A DNA stretch of 64,000 nt from JADJOM01 sp046327715. GTDB lineage: Bacteria > Gemmatimonadota > Gemmatimonadetes > Gemmatimonadales > GWC2-71-9. Location of the stretch: the NCBI GenBank assembly GCA_046327715.1, contig JAXLXY010000011.1, positions 1 to 64,000 of the forward strand, written 5' to 3'. Positions 43,304 to 51,440 of the stretch are shown piece after piece. Positions within the stretch are counted from its first letter, which is position 1. Every line of letters starts with the position of its first letter. A model generated the notes under the pieces. That model searched no databases and was not told the DNA's origin. It saw only the letters and a program-made list of their open reading frames with translations. Made by a program: the position numbers and the translations under genes.

Positions 43304-43309
43304 TACTAT
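43304..43309 (+). promoter_or_regulatory. -10 element for a leaderless BNR-like lipoprotein transcript
   Basis: TACTAT is followed by six bases (TCTCCC) and the ATG at 43316. It is the closest to consensus of the seven such elements in the window. Confidence 0.55.
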
Positions 43310-43315
43310 TCTCCC

Positions 43316-44428
43316 ATGCGCAACGCACACCTCGCCCTCGCCCTGCTTGCCCTGGCCGCGTGCGGCCCGTACACGCCGCCGCTGCCACCCTCGCCGCCGG
43401 CCGATACCCTGCCCCCCGCGCGCACGTCGATCTCGGGCGCCGCGCTGCTCGACCAGCGCTCCCGGACCGGCGCGCGGCTGCAGGCGGTGAGCGTCGTCAG
43501 CGAGAAGGTGGTGTGGGCCAGCGGGACCGGCGGGACCTTCGCGGTGACCACCAATGGCGGGGCCAGCTGGCGGAGCGGCGTGGTGGCGGGCGCCGACAGC
43601 CTCGAGTTCCGCGACGTGCAGGGCGTGGACGACAAGACCGCCTACCTGCTCTCCTCCGGCAACGGCACCAGGAGCCGCATCTACAAGACCACCGACGCCG
43701 GCCAGAACTGGCAGATCCAGTTCATCAACCGGACCCCGGAGGCCTTCTACGACTGCTTCGCGTTCTGGGACGCCACGAGCGGCCTCGCCTTCAGCGACAA
43801 CGTGCAGGGGGTCTTCCCGGTGCTCGCCACCAAGGACGGCGGCCTCGACTGGCACTTCCTGAGCGAGCCCGGCTCGTCGGCGGCGGCGACCGTCCCCGCC
43901 GCCAGCGCCGGGGAAGGCGCGTTCGCGGCCAGCGGCACCTGCGTGGCCACCGTGGGCAAGGCGGCGGCTTACATCGCCACCGGCGCCGGCACCCGGAGCC
44001 GGGTGCTGTTCACCCCCGACCGCGGCCGCACCTGGGTCAGCTACGACACCCCGGTGAGCCAGGGCACCAACACCACCGGGCACACCTCGATCGCCTTCCA
44101 GGATGAGCGCACCGGCCTGGTGGCCGGCGGCGACATCGGCAGCGCCACCAGCGGGGGCATCCGAATCGCGCTCACCGCCGATGGCGGCCGGCGCTGGACC
44201 GAGGGCGGCCAGCCCACCTTCCCCGGCGCGGTATACGGCGCGGCGTGGGTGCCGGGGAGCCGCGGCACGGTCGTGGCCGTGGGGCCCGGCGGCGCCAGTC
44301 TCTCCCGCGACGACGGCCGGACCTGGGCGCCGCTCGACTCGCTGCCCTACTGGAGCGTGGCGTTCGCGGGGCCCCGGGCGGGATGGATGGTGGGACCCGG
44401 CGGCCGGATCACCCGCGTGAGCTTCTAG
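43316..44428 (+). CDS. BNR/YCF48-like beta-propeller lipoprotein
   Basis: This 370-residue lipoprotein has lipobox LLALAAC (Cys16) and a proline-rich linker. The rest is built from sialidase-type propeller blades carrying Asp-box motifs: VTTNGGASWRSG, KTTDAGQNWQIQ, ATKDGGLDWHFL, FTPDRGRTWVSY, LTADGGRRWTEG and LSRDDGRTWAPL. This is the pattern of YCF48/BNR-repeat proteins, including oxidoreductase-like or photosystem-assembly homologues; no sialidase catalytic set is evident. It probably acts in the periplasm as a binding scaffold. Its TAG stop overlaps the convergent GNAT stop (CTAG). Confidence 0.88.
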   Translation: MRNAHLALALLALAACGPYTPPLPPSPPADTLPPARTSISGAALLDQRSRTGARLQAVSVVSEKVVWASGTGGTFAVTTNGGASWRSGVVAGADSLEFRDVQGVDDKTAYLLSSGNGTRSRIYKTTDAGQNWQIQFINRTPEAFYDCFAFWDATSGLAFSDNVQGVFPVLATKDGGLDWHFLSEPGSSAAATVPAASAGEGAFAASGTCVATVGKAAAYIATGAGTRSRVLFTPDRGRTWVSYDTPVSQGTNTTGHTSIAFQDERTGLVAGGDIGSATSGGIRIALTADGGRRWTEGGQPTFPGAVYGAAWVPGSRGTVVAVGPGGASLSRDDGRTWAPLDSLPYWSVAFAGPRAGWMVGPGGRITRVSF

Positions 44429-44943
44429 CTGGCCCCGGCGGGCGCGCCGCGGGCGCCGGCCAGCGCGGCGATGCCTTCGCCATCGAGCTGGTAGTCCACC
44501 CACGTCACGTCAGGGCGCGCGCCCAGCCGCTCATAGAATCGGATCGCGCCGTCGTTCCAGCGCGCCACCTGCCATTTGACCAGCCCGCAGCCGCGGTCCC
44601 GCGCCCGCCGGGCCAGCGCGGCCATCAGCGCCGCGCCCGCCCCGCGGTTCCGCCCCGCCTCCGCCACGTACAGTTCCTTCAGGTAGAGCGTGGGCCGGGC
44701 GCGGTAGGTGAACGGCACCATGTAGTGCACCGCCATGCCGAGCACCGCGTCCCCGTCCACGGCCAGCAGCGCCTCGAAGTCCCGCGCCCCGTCCCCGAAT
44801 CCCTGGGCCAGCAGCACCGCCTCCGTCACCCGGAAGTCGGCCGCGTAGTGCTCGTACGCGGCGAGGCCGCGCATCAGGGCGAGCAGTGCCGGGACGTCGG
44901 CGGCGGTGGCGTCGCGCACCGCGAGCGGGGGCTCCGCACTCAC
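44425..44943 (-). CDS. GNAT N-acetyltransferase (diamine acetyltransferase-like)
   Basis: This 172-residue GNAT protein has LAVRDATAADVPALLALMRGLAAYE, LYLKELYVAEAGRNRGAGAALMAAL (acetyl-CoA loop RNRGAG) and KWQVARWNDGAIRFYERLGA. This arrangement resembles spermidine/spermine or thialysine acetyltransferases (the ELY-V and RFYE blocks), but the substrate is not certain. The GTG start overlaps the stop of the DinB-like gene (GTGA). It is the third gene of a tightly coupled rhodanese-DinB-GNAT operon. Confidence 0.88.
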   Translation of the reverse strand: MSAEPPLAVRDATAADVPALLALMRGLAAYEHYAADFRVTEAVLLAQGFGDGARDFEALLAVDGDAVLGMAVHYMVPFTYRARPTLYLKELYVAEAGRNRGAGAALMAALARRARDRGCGLVKWQVARWNDGAIRFYERLGARPDVTWVDYQLDGEGIAALAGARGAPAGAS

Positions 44944-45491
44944 AGGTACCTGGCCCGCAGCACCTCGAGGTGCCAGATGGTGTGCCCCGGCGGGACGTAG
45001 GCCAGCGCGCGCACCGAGAAGGGATTGCCCGAGGCGGTGCCCCGCCGCGTGGGCGTGTCGGCCGGGAGCCCCGCGAGCAGCGCCAGCGTGGCGCGGCGCA
45101 CCGCCGTCCACTCCGCGAGCAGGCTCGCCATCGGGCGCTCGCCGAAGCGCGCCGGCCCGATCCAGGTCTCGTGCGCCCAGCTCGGCAGGGCCACCGGGTC
45201 GCCCCGGGCGATGCTCAGCGCGCGGTGGCTGAACACCCGCTCGGTATCCGTCAGGTGGCCCAGCACCTCCTTCACCGTCCACTTCCCCGGCGCGTAGGCG
45301 TGGCCGGCCTGCGCCGGGGTGAGCCCGCCGAGCAGGTCGCGCACCTCGGCCACCTGCGCCTCGAGCAGCGCGAGCAGGTCGCCCTCGGGGACCTTGGTGA
45401 TGTAGCCGGCGTAGTAGGGCGCGTACTCGTCGGGGCCGGGACGGTCCCAGCGGGCGCGGGGCGGCGCCCCGGTGGCGGTCGCGTCGCTCAT
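44940..45491 (-). CDS. DinB-like superfamily protein
   Basis: This 183-residue protein has the DinB_2 pattern: WTVKEVLGHLTDTERVFSHRAL holds the first ligand helix, and AYVPPGHTIWHLEVLRARYL ends with the final HxxxH-type ligands. The family folds as a metal-binding four-helix bundle; some members are bacillithiol- or mycothiol-dependent transferases. The ATG overlaps the rhodanese stop (ATGA) and its own stop overlaps the GNAT start (GTGA), so the three proteins are made together, possibly in thiol or sulfur handling. Confidence 0.88.
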   Translation of the reverse strand: MSDATATGAPPRARWDRPGPDEYAPYYAGYITKVPEGDLLALLEAQVAEVRDLLGGLTPAQAGHAYAPGKWTVKEVLGHLTDTERVFSHRALSIARGDPVALPSWAHETWIGPARFGERPMASLLAEWTAVRRATLALLAGLPADTPTRRGTASGNPFSVRALAYVPPGHTIWHLEVLRARYL

Positions 45492-45904
45492 GACGCCACC
45501 TCCGCCGCGACGTCCGTCGCCAGCGTGAAGCCCTCGTCGAGCCAGCCCGTCACCCCGCCGAGCATCAGCTTCACCGGCCGGCCCAGCCGCGCCAGGCGGA
45601 TCGCCGCGCGCTGGGCCCCGTTGCAGTGCGGGCCGGCGCAGTAGACCACGAAGGCCGCCTCGGCCGCGAAGGGGCGCAGGGTGAACTCGACGATCTTGGC
45701 GTGGGGCAGGTTGATGGCGCCGGGGAGGTGGCCCCGCGCGAAGAGCTCCGGCCCCCGCACGTCGAGCAGCACGAAGTCCCGGGGACCGTGGGTCAGGGCG
45801 TGGTGGACGTCCCAGCAGTCGGTCTCGAACCGCAGGCCGTCCTCGAAGTGGGCGAGCGCCTCGGCGCTCCGGGCGGGGGGCACGAGCATCACGGCGGATG
45901 GCAT
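45488..45904 (-). CDS. Rhodanese-domain sulfurtransferase
   Basis: This 138-residue single-domain rhodanese has FVLLDVRGPELFARGHLPGAINLP and an active-site Cys89 in VVYCAGPHCNGAQRAA, an extended loop typical of YgaP/PspE-like groups rather than of phosphatases. It ends in MLGGVTGWLDEGF, a normal family C-terminus. There is no signal peptide. It is the first gene of a coupled operon with DinB-like and GNAT genes; a -10-like TAGCTT lies about 40 bases upstream. Confidence 0.92.
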   Translation of the reverse strand: MPSAVMLVPPARSAEALAHFEDGLRFETDCWDVHHALTHGPRDFVLLDVRGPELFARGHLPGAINLPHAKIVEFTLRPFAAEAAFVVYCAGPHCNGAQRAAIRLARLGRPVKLMLGGVTGWLDEGFTLATDVAAEVAS

Positions 45905-45991
45905 GGAACCTCGGACGGTGGACGGGAACGCGCCGGCGTTCCCCGAAGCTACCGCACGGTGGTCCCACGACCAGCGCCACTTTTCCCCGGG

Positions 45992-47548
45992 CTATGGGGC
46001 CACTGGCCGGCCCGCCCCCCGGAGCAGCGGCGCCACCTGCGGGGTGAGCAGCCCCACCCCGCGGGCGATGCGCTCCGGCGTGGTCGCGCCGTAGAACAGC
46101 AGCAGCCCCCGGTGCCGGGCCTCGCCGTAGTAGTAGCGGCTGAGCGGCGAGACCCCGAAGCCGGCGTCGGGGAGCCCGCGCGCCAGGCGGGTGTCGTTGC
46201 TGCCGCGGGGCAGGTACGCCACCAGGTGCAGCCCGGTGTCGCTTGGCCCGAGCGGCACCCCGTCCCAGGCCCGCGTCACCCGGCGCACCAGCGCGTCACG
46301 GCACGCCGCGTAGTGCGCCCGCGCCTGGCGCAGGTAGCCGGCGAAGTAGCCGCCCGCCAGGAAGTCGGCGAGCACCGCCTGCGGCAACGGGGGCGAGAAG
46401 CCGTCGCTGATCCGCCGCCCGGCGGCAAAGGCGTCGACCAGGCCCTCGGGCACCACCAGGTAGGCCAGCCGGAGCCCGGGGAACAGCACCTTGTTGCAGG
46501 TGCCGAGGTAGAGCACCCGGCCCTCCCGGTCGAGCCCCTGCAGCGCGGCCAGCGGCCGCCCGTCGTAGCGGAACTCGCTGTCGTAGTCGTCCTCGAGGAT
46601 CCACGCCCCCGTGCGGGCCGCCCAGTGCAGCAGCGCCAGCCGCCGCGCCAGCGAGAGGGTGACCCCGAGCGGGAACTGGTGCGAGGGGGTGATGTAGAGC
46701 AGCCGCGCCCCCGGCCGCGCCGGCAGCCGCTCCGCCACGAGCCCCTCGCCATCCACCGGGACCCCGCGCACCGTGGCGCCCGCCGCGAGCAGCGCCGCGC
46801 GTGCCCCCGGATACCCCGGCTCCTCCACCAGCGCGGTGGCGCCGGGGTCGAGCAGCAGCCGCGCCGCGAGGTCGATCGCCTGCTGGGTGCTGCTCACGAC
46901 CAGCACCTGCCGCGCCTGGCACTGCACGCCCCGCGTCAGGCGGATGTGCTCCGCGAGTGCCTCGCGCAGCGCCGGCAGCCCGCAGGGGTCGGCCGGACGG
47001 TACACCGAGGTCTCGCCCCGCCGGGCGTGCCGGAACAGCAGCCGGTTCCAGGTCTCCGCCGGGAACCCGGCCACATCCGTGGCGCAGAGCCCCGCCGGCT
47101 GGTCGGCGGCGATCTCCGCCTGCCCGAGGTCGCTCATCAGCCGCCCGCGCCGGGAGAGCGCCGGCGCCGCAGCCGGCGCCTGGGCCGGGGCAGCGGCCCG
47201 CCCGCCCCGTGCCGCCGGCGCGAACGGCGCCCCCTCGGCCATTGCGCGCGCCACCACCGAGCCGGAGCCGACGCGCCGCTCCACGAAGCCCTCCGACACG
47301 AGCTGCAGGAACGCCGCCTCGACCGTGTTGCGGGACACCTGGAGGTCGGCCGCGAGCGTCCGCGCCGAGGGCAGCCGGCTCCCGGGCTTGAGCGCCCCGG
47401 AGAGGATATGCGCCCGCACCTGGCGATAGACCTGGGTGTACAACGGCCCCGGCGGCGACTTCCCCACGGGCAGCGCCAGCGCGACGCCCTTCGGCGCCGC
47501 GGGCCGGCCCCGCCCCGCTCGATCCCCGCGTGCTGTCATGCGCTGCAT
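45992..47548 (-). CDS. MocR-family transcriptional regulator (GntR HTH fused to aminotransferase)
   Basis: This 518-residue protein is a MocR/PdxR-type regulator. A GntR winged helix (about 30-105, with ILSGALKPGSRLPSARTLAADLQVSRNTVEAAF) is followed by a type I aminotransferase-like domain. The PLP-binding Lys is in LGTCNKVLFPGLRLAYLV, and the ILEDDYDSEFRYDG motif is intact. Family members sense PLP or amino acid derivatives and often activate the divergent gene; here that is the GNAT gene at 47.66 kb, a plausible target across a 115-base spacer. The true start could be the ATG four codons later. An arginine-rich N-terminus precedes the HTH. Confidence 0.92.
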   Translation of the reverse strand: MQRMTARGDRAGRGRPAAPKGVALALPVGKSPPGPLYTQVYRQVRAHILSGALKPGSRLPSARTLAADLQVSRNTVEAAFLQLVSEGFVERRVGSGSVVARAMAEGAPFAPAARGGRAAAPAQAPAAAPALSRRGRLMSDLGQAEIAADQPAGLCATDVAGFPAETWNRLLFRHARRGETSVYRPADPCGLPALREALAEHIRLTRGVQCQARQVLVVSSTQQAIDLAARLLLDPGATALVEEPGYPGARAALLAAGATVRGVPVDGEGLVAERLPARPGARLLYITPSHQFPLGVTLSLARRLALLHWAARTGAWILEDDYDSEFRYDGRPLAALQGLDREGRVLYLGTCNKVLFPGLRLAYLVVPEGLVDAFAAGRRISDGFSPPLPQAVLADFLAGGYFAGYLRQARAHYAACRDALVRRVTRAWDGVPLGPSDTGLHLVAYLPRGSNDTRLARGLPDAGFGVSPLSRYYYGEARHRGLLLFYGATTPERIARGVGLLTPQVAPLLRGAGRPVAP

Positions 47549-47663
47549 TCATGACGCGCCGCCCCCGCCCGTCAAGCCCGCGCCGCCGCCCGGTTGCGGA
47601 TTTTCCCGCTCGCATTTCCCTTCACTCTGTTCACCAGCCCCGCCCCCCGCTCCCGGCGCCCGC

Positions 47664-48437
47664 ATGCACCATCCCGGTACCTACCTGCTGGCCCCGGAGC
47701 ACGCTGACGCCATCCAGCGCCTGGCGGCCGATGCGCGCATCGCCGCCACGACCAGCATCCCCCATCCCTATCCCGCGCAGGGTGCACGCGACTACATCGC
47801 CCGGCAGCTGGAGGACCGCGCCGCCGGCCGGGGCTGGGCCTTCGCGATCATGGACCGGGACGAGCTGGTCGGGGTCTGCGGCGTGCACGGCATCGTGCCG
47901 GGCGGGACGCCCGAGGTGGGCTACTGGGTGGGGGTGCCGTACTGGGGCCAGGGCTACGCGAGCTTCGGGCTCCGCCTGCTGCTCGAGTTCGTGTTCACGA
48001 ACCTCGGCCTCGAGCGGGTCGGGGCCCGCGTGCTCGAGGCCAATCCCGCCTCCGCGCGGGTGCTCGAGAAGAACGGCATGCGCTTCGTCTGCCTGCAGCC
48101 CAATACCGACGTCACCCTGCACCCGCTCGGGGTCAGCGTGGCGTGGTACGCCCTGACCCGGGAAGAGTGGCGCGCCCACCGCGACGGGCCCGCGCTGGCG
48201 CGGCTGCACCCGGCGCTGCGCGCGCTCCTCGAGGCGGAACTCGCCGCCGGCAACGCGGTGCTCGAGACCGGGAGCGGCTGGCCCGACGCCGACAGCGTCT
48301 TCGTGCGCCTGCGCGACCCCTTCCGCGCCCGGCCCGCCGCGCTCCCCGAGGGACTGCGGTACACCGAGCCCAACGACCCGCACTGGTGGCGCGCCGACAT
48401 CAGCTCCACCGCGCCGCGCCACATCCTCGCCTGCTGA
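47664..48437 (+). CDS. GNAT acetyltransferase with a C-terminal extension domain
   Basis: This 257-residue protein has a RimJ/RimL-like GNAT domain (1-175) with VGYWVGVPYWGQGYASFGLRL and LEANPASARVLEKNGM. An extra domain of about 75 residues follows, beginning LHPALRALLEAELAAGNAV and ending LRYTEPNDPHWWRADI with a Cys at the C-terminus. The Asp-Pro-His-Trp-Trp motif looks conserved, but I do not know the family. It lies divergently from a MocR regulator, which may control it, and eight bases before the CbrC-like gene, its probable operon partner. Confidence 0.8.
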   Translation: MHHPGTYLLAPEHADAIQRLAADARIAATTSIPHPYPAQGARDYIARQLEDRAAGRGWAFAIMDRDELVGVCGVHGIVPGGTPEVGYWVGVPYWGQGYASFGLRLLLEFVFTNLGLERVGARVLEANPASARVLEKNGMRFVCLQPNTDVTLHPLGVSVAWYALTREEWRAHRDGPALARLHPALRALLEAELAAGNAVLETGSGWPDADSVFVRLRDPFRARPAALPEGLRYTEPNDPHWWRADISSTAPRHILAC

Positions 48438-48444
48438 GGCTCCC

Positions 48445-48984
48445 ATGGACCTGCCCGTCTTCCGCTATCACCCCGATCCCATCGCCAGCGGCAGCGTGGT
48501 GCCGTGGGACGAGGCCTGCCCCTGCTGCGGCGAGGTGCGCGGCTACGCCTACGACGGGCCGGTCTACAACGAGGGCGACACCCCCGAGGGGCTCTGCCCC
48601 TGGTGCATCGCCGACGGCACCGCCCACGAGGAATACGAAGCGACCTTCGTGGACAGCGAGGCCTTCGCCGAGGGCGTGCCGGCCGCGGTAGTGGAGCTGA
48701 TCTGCACCCGGACCCCGGGCTTCGATGCGTGGCAGGGAGAGGGATGGCCGTCGTGCTGCGGGGATGCGGCGGCGTTCGTGATGCCGGCGGGGCTGGCGGA
48801 GCTGCGCGCGCGGGACCGCGCGCTGGAGGGCCTGGTGCTGGGGCACATCGTCCACGAGATGGGCATCTCGGGCGGCGCGGCCACGCGACTGCTCGAGCGA
48901 CTCGACCGCGACCGGGGTCCCACGCTGTACCTGTTCCAGTGCCTGCACTGCGGCGGGCCGAAGTTCCACATCGACGGGCCCTGA
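48445..48984 (+). CDS. CbrC (UPF0167) family zinc-type protein
   Basis: This 179-residue protein is a CbrC/UPF0167 homologue. It has PVFRYHPDPIASGSVV, a zinc-type CPCCGEVRGYAYDGPVYN, GLCPWCIADGTAHEEY, GWPSCCGDAAAFV and FQCLHCGGPKFHID. In Escherichia coli, CbrC is in the CreBC regulon and influences colicin E2 tolerance; the biochemical role is unknown. The multiple CxxC pairs suggest metal binding. It sits eight bases after the GNAT-fusion gene and converges on a kinase gene with six bases between stops. Confidence 0.9.
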   Translation: MDLPVFRYHPDPIASGSVVPWDEACPCCGEVRGYAYDGPVYNEGDTPEGLCPWCIADGTAHEEYEATFVDSEAFAEGVPAAVVELICTRTPGFDAWQGEGWPSCCGDAAAFVMPAGLAELRARDRALEGLVLGHIVHEMGISGGAATRLLERLDRDRGPTLYLFQCLHCGGPKFHIDGP

Positions 48985-48990
48985 CCCCCG

Positions 48991-50550
48991 CTAGCGCCGC
49001 CGGCCGCCCTCCTCGATGCTCGCCACCAGCCGGTCGGCGAGGCCCTCGAGTTCCCCCGAGCGCCGGCGGAACTGCCGCCGGAAGAACCCCCGGGCGAGCG
49101 CGTACGCCGAGCTGATGGTCCCCAGCCCGAGCGCGATGGTGATCGGCACCGAGTGGAAGACGCCCATCCCGATGCCCATCCAGATGCCGGTGCTCCCGCC
49201 CCCCATCCCCCCCATGAACCCGCCGAAGTAGGCCCCCGCCACCTGCCGCAGGTTCTCCTCGAAGCGGATGACGGTCTGGCCGCCGCCGGGCCGGAAGGTG
49301 ATGAACAGCTGCCGCCCCGGCGTGCCGCCGTACGCCACCGTCTGCCACGAGAGGTCGCGGCCCAGCCGACTCACCTGGCCCATGTTGCCGATGGTCTGCC
49401 GGATGAGGTCCACCAGCTGGGCGGCGTCGCCCTCGCTGAACTCGCGCCGCGCCACTCGCTCCACCACGATCCGCGTGGGCGAGCCAAGGAAGGGGTGCGC
49501 CACCGGGGCCGTGCCGCGCTGCGCCACCTCCCGGGCGGCCCGCTCCACGTGCGCCGGCGCGATGCCCACCTCGCCGGCGATCCGCTGCAGCCCGCCCAGG
49601 GACAGCGCCGCGTCGGTGGTGGGCGCGGCGGCGTCGAGTTCCGCCGCCCGCGCCAGGATCTGGTCGGCGTCGCCGGCCGAGAAGCGCGGCGTGGGCCCGA
49701 ACCCCGCGGCCAGCTCCCGCGCGAAGGTCCCCGGGGTGGCGTGGCGCTGCTGGTCCCGCAGCAGCAGCCCGCGCACCAGCGCCGTCTCCACCGCCCCCGG
49801 CAGCTGGTCCAGCGCGGCACGCACCGACGGCGCCGCGTCCACGAACTGTCCCGCCCGCGCCGACTCCTCGCCCGGCCACATGCCGGGCAGCTGGCCCACC
49901 AGCATCTCGAAGGCCGTGGCGGCCAGGCTGTAGACGTCGCTCCGCTCGGAGAGGTCGGTGAGCCCCGCCGCCTGCTCCGGGCTCATGTAGCCGACGGTGC
50001 CCACGGGGAAGCCGGTGCGGGTGATGCGTCCCCCGGCGCCCTCGGAGCGCTGGCCCTCGACCATGGCCTTGGCGATGCCGAAATCGGCGACCAGGGCGTG
50101 CCCGGCGGACAGCAGGATGTTCTCCGGCTTGATGTCCCGGTGGATGACCCCCTGCCGGTGGGCGTAGTCGAGCGCGCCCGCCACCTCCGAGACCAGCGCC
50201 ACCACCTGCTCGGGCGGCAGCGTCCGCTCCCGCAGCAGCCGCTGCCGCAGTGACTCGCCCTCCACGAACGGCATCACGTAGAAGAGCCGGCCGGCGGCCT
50301 CGCCGGCCTCGATGAGCATCAGGATGTGGGGGTGCTGCAGCCGCGCCGCGATCTGGATCTCGCGCTGGAAGCGCTCGGCGCCGAGGGTGGCGGACAGCTC
50401 GTCGTGCAGGACCTTCACCGCCACCGGGCGGTTGTGGCGCACGTCGCGGGCCCGGTACACCACCGCCATGCCCCCGCGACCGACAACGCGCTCGAGGGCG
50501 TATCGCCCCGCGAGCGCGTCGGTCAGTTCCTGCGGCAGGGCCTCAGCCAT
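48991..50550 (-). CDS. Ser/Thr protein kinase with C-terminal membrane segments
   Basis: This 519-residue PknB-type kinase starts MAEALPQELTDALAGRYALERVVG with a complete glycine loop, Lys in VAVKVLHDE, Asp139 in HRDIKPEN, VADFGIAKA and MSPEQA. The C-terminal third has a helical linker, a beta-rich stretch around TFRPGGGQTVIRFEEN and a glycine-rich hydrophobic region (about 430-490, GGFMGGMGGGSTGIWMGIGMG) likely to span the membrane, ending in a basic tail. It therefore lacks the large TPR part of the other kinase. The FKBP gene lies downstream-to-upstream (22 bases before it on the same strand), so the two could share a promoter. Confidence 0.92.
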   Translation of the reverse strand: MAEALPQELTDALAGRYALERVVGRGGMAVVYRARDVRHNRPVAVKVLHDELSATLGAERFQREIQIAARLQHPHILMLIEAGEAAGRLFYVMPFVEGESLRQRLLRERTLPPEQVVALVSEVAGALDYAHRQGVIHRDIKPENILLSAGHALVADFGIAKAMVEGQRSEGAGGRITRTGFPVGTVGYMSPEQAAGLTDLSERSDVYSLAATAFEMLVGQLPGMWPGEESARAGQFVDAAPSVRAALDQLPGAVETALVRGLLLRDQQRHATPGTFARELAAGFGPTPRFSAGDADQILARAAELDAAAPTTDAALSLGGLQRIAGEVGIAPAHVERAAREVAQRGTAPVAHPFLGSPTRIVVERVARREFSEGDAAQLVDLIRQTIGNMGQVSRLGRDLSWQTVAYGGTPGRQLFITFRPGGGQTVIRFEENLRQVAGAYFGGFMGGMGGGSTGIWMGIGMGVFHSVPITIALGLGTISSAYALARGFFRRQFRRRSGELEGLADRLVASIEEGGRRR

Positions 50551-50571
50551 GGCCCGGAGCCCGGTCGTGGC

Positions 50572-51267
50572 TCACTTGAAGGAGAGGAGCTCGACCTCGA
50601 AGTACACCACCGCGTTGGGCGGGATCGTCGGGGGGGAACCCTGCGGTCCCCACCCGAGCTCGGCCGGGATCCAGAACTCGTACTTGGAGCCCACGTTCAT
50701 CAGCTGCAGCCCCTCGGTCCAGCCCGGGATCATCTGGTTGAGCAGCAGCGACGCCGGGCCGCCATGGTCCTCGGAGGCGTCGAACTTGGTGCCGTCGATC
50801 AGGGTGCCCTTGTAGTTCACGGTCACCGTGCTGGTGGCCTTGGGCCGCGGGCCGGTGCCTTCCTTGAGCACCTTGTACTGCAGCCCGCTCGGCGTGGTCT
50901 TCACGCCGTCCTTGCCCTTGTTGTCGGCCAGGAACTTCTCGCCGTCGGTGCGGTTGCTGATCGCGGCCACCGAGTCCTTCTGGTGCTGGATCCCCATCAT
51001 GCGCACCTGGAAGGCCATCATGGTGGCCTGCATCGCGGAATCCGGGATCGAGGCCAGCGTCCCCGCCATCCCCTCCTTGAGCCCCCGGAAGATGAGCTCC
51101 GGCTTCACCGGCACCGACTGCTGCTTCAGGTTCTCGCCCATCTTGTAGCCGAGGATGTAGCTGACGCTGTCGTCCTGGGTGGCAAGGCTGCCACCGCCGA
51201 CCGCGCCGCCTCCCTGGCACGCGCCGAACGCAAGCGATCCGATGGCGGCAAGGGCCAGGATCTTCAT
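50572..51267 (-). CDS. FKBP-type peptidyl-prolyl isomerase lipoprotein (FkpA/Mip-like)
   Basis: This 231-residue protein has lipobox AFGAC (Cys17), an N-terminal helical dimerisation region (SYILGYKMGENLKQQSVPV, residues about 35-115, the FKBP_N domain) and a C-terminal FKBP domain. The latter carries GLQYKVLKEGTGPRPKA, VNYKGTLIDGTKFDAS, IPGWTEGLQLMNVGSKYEFWIP and the terminal VVYFEVELLSF. It is an exported proline isomerase/chaperone acting on periplasmic or outer-membrane proteins. A Shine-Dalgarno GGAG lies upstream of the ATG, and a -10 TATATT lies at 51315-51320. Confidence 0.94.
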   Translation of the reverse strand: MKILALAAIGSLAFGACQGGGAVGGGSLATQDDSVSYILGYKMGENLKQQSVPVKPELIFRGLKEGMAGTLASIPDSAMQATMMAFQVRMMGIQHQKDSVAAISNRTDGEKFLADNKGKDGVKTTPSGLQYKVLKEGTGPRPKATSTVTVNYKGTLIDGTKFDASEDHGGPASLLLNQMIPGWTEGLQLMNVGSKYEFWIPAELGWGPQGSPPTIPPNAVVYFEVELLSFK

Positions 51268-51314
51268 GGAAACTCCGAAATCAGGGGGTCTGGGGACTGC
51301 CTTGGACGGGCGGG

Positions 51315-51320
51315 AATATA
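51315..51320 (-). promoter_or_regulatory. -10 element for the FKBP gene
   Basis: TATATT on the minus strand lies 48 bases before the ATG and stands out in the GC-rich spacer. The leader carries a GGAG Shine-Dalgarno. Confidence 0.45.
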
Positions 51321-51368
51321 GGCGGGAACGCAGGAGGGCGGTACGGCGGGGCACCAGGCCACCATCCG

Positions 51369-51440
51369 TACCGCCCCTACCGCCTCTACCGCCTTTACCG
51401 CCTTTACCGCCTTTACCGCCCTTACCGCCTTTACCGTCTA
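51369..51440. repeat. 9-bp tandem repeat, eight units (TACCGCCTT)
   Basis: Eight near-perfect 9-bp units run from 51369 to 51440. The central units are TACCGCCTT; the ends are diverged (TACCGCCCC, TACCGCCTC, TACCGCCCT, TACCGTCTA). The array ends exactly at the stop codon of the leftward oxidoreductase gene, so its last unit contributes the CTA of that stop. Read in another minus-strand frame it encodes Gly-Lys-Gly repeats, but no ORF uses that. Confidence 0.85.
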
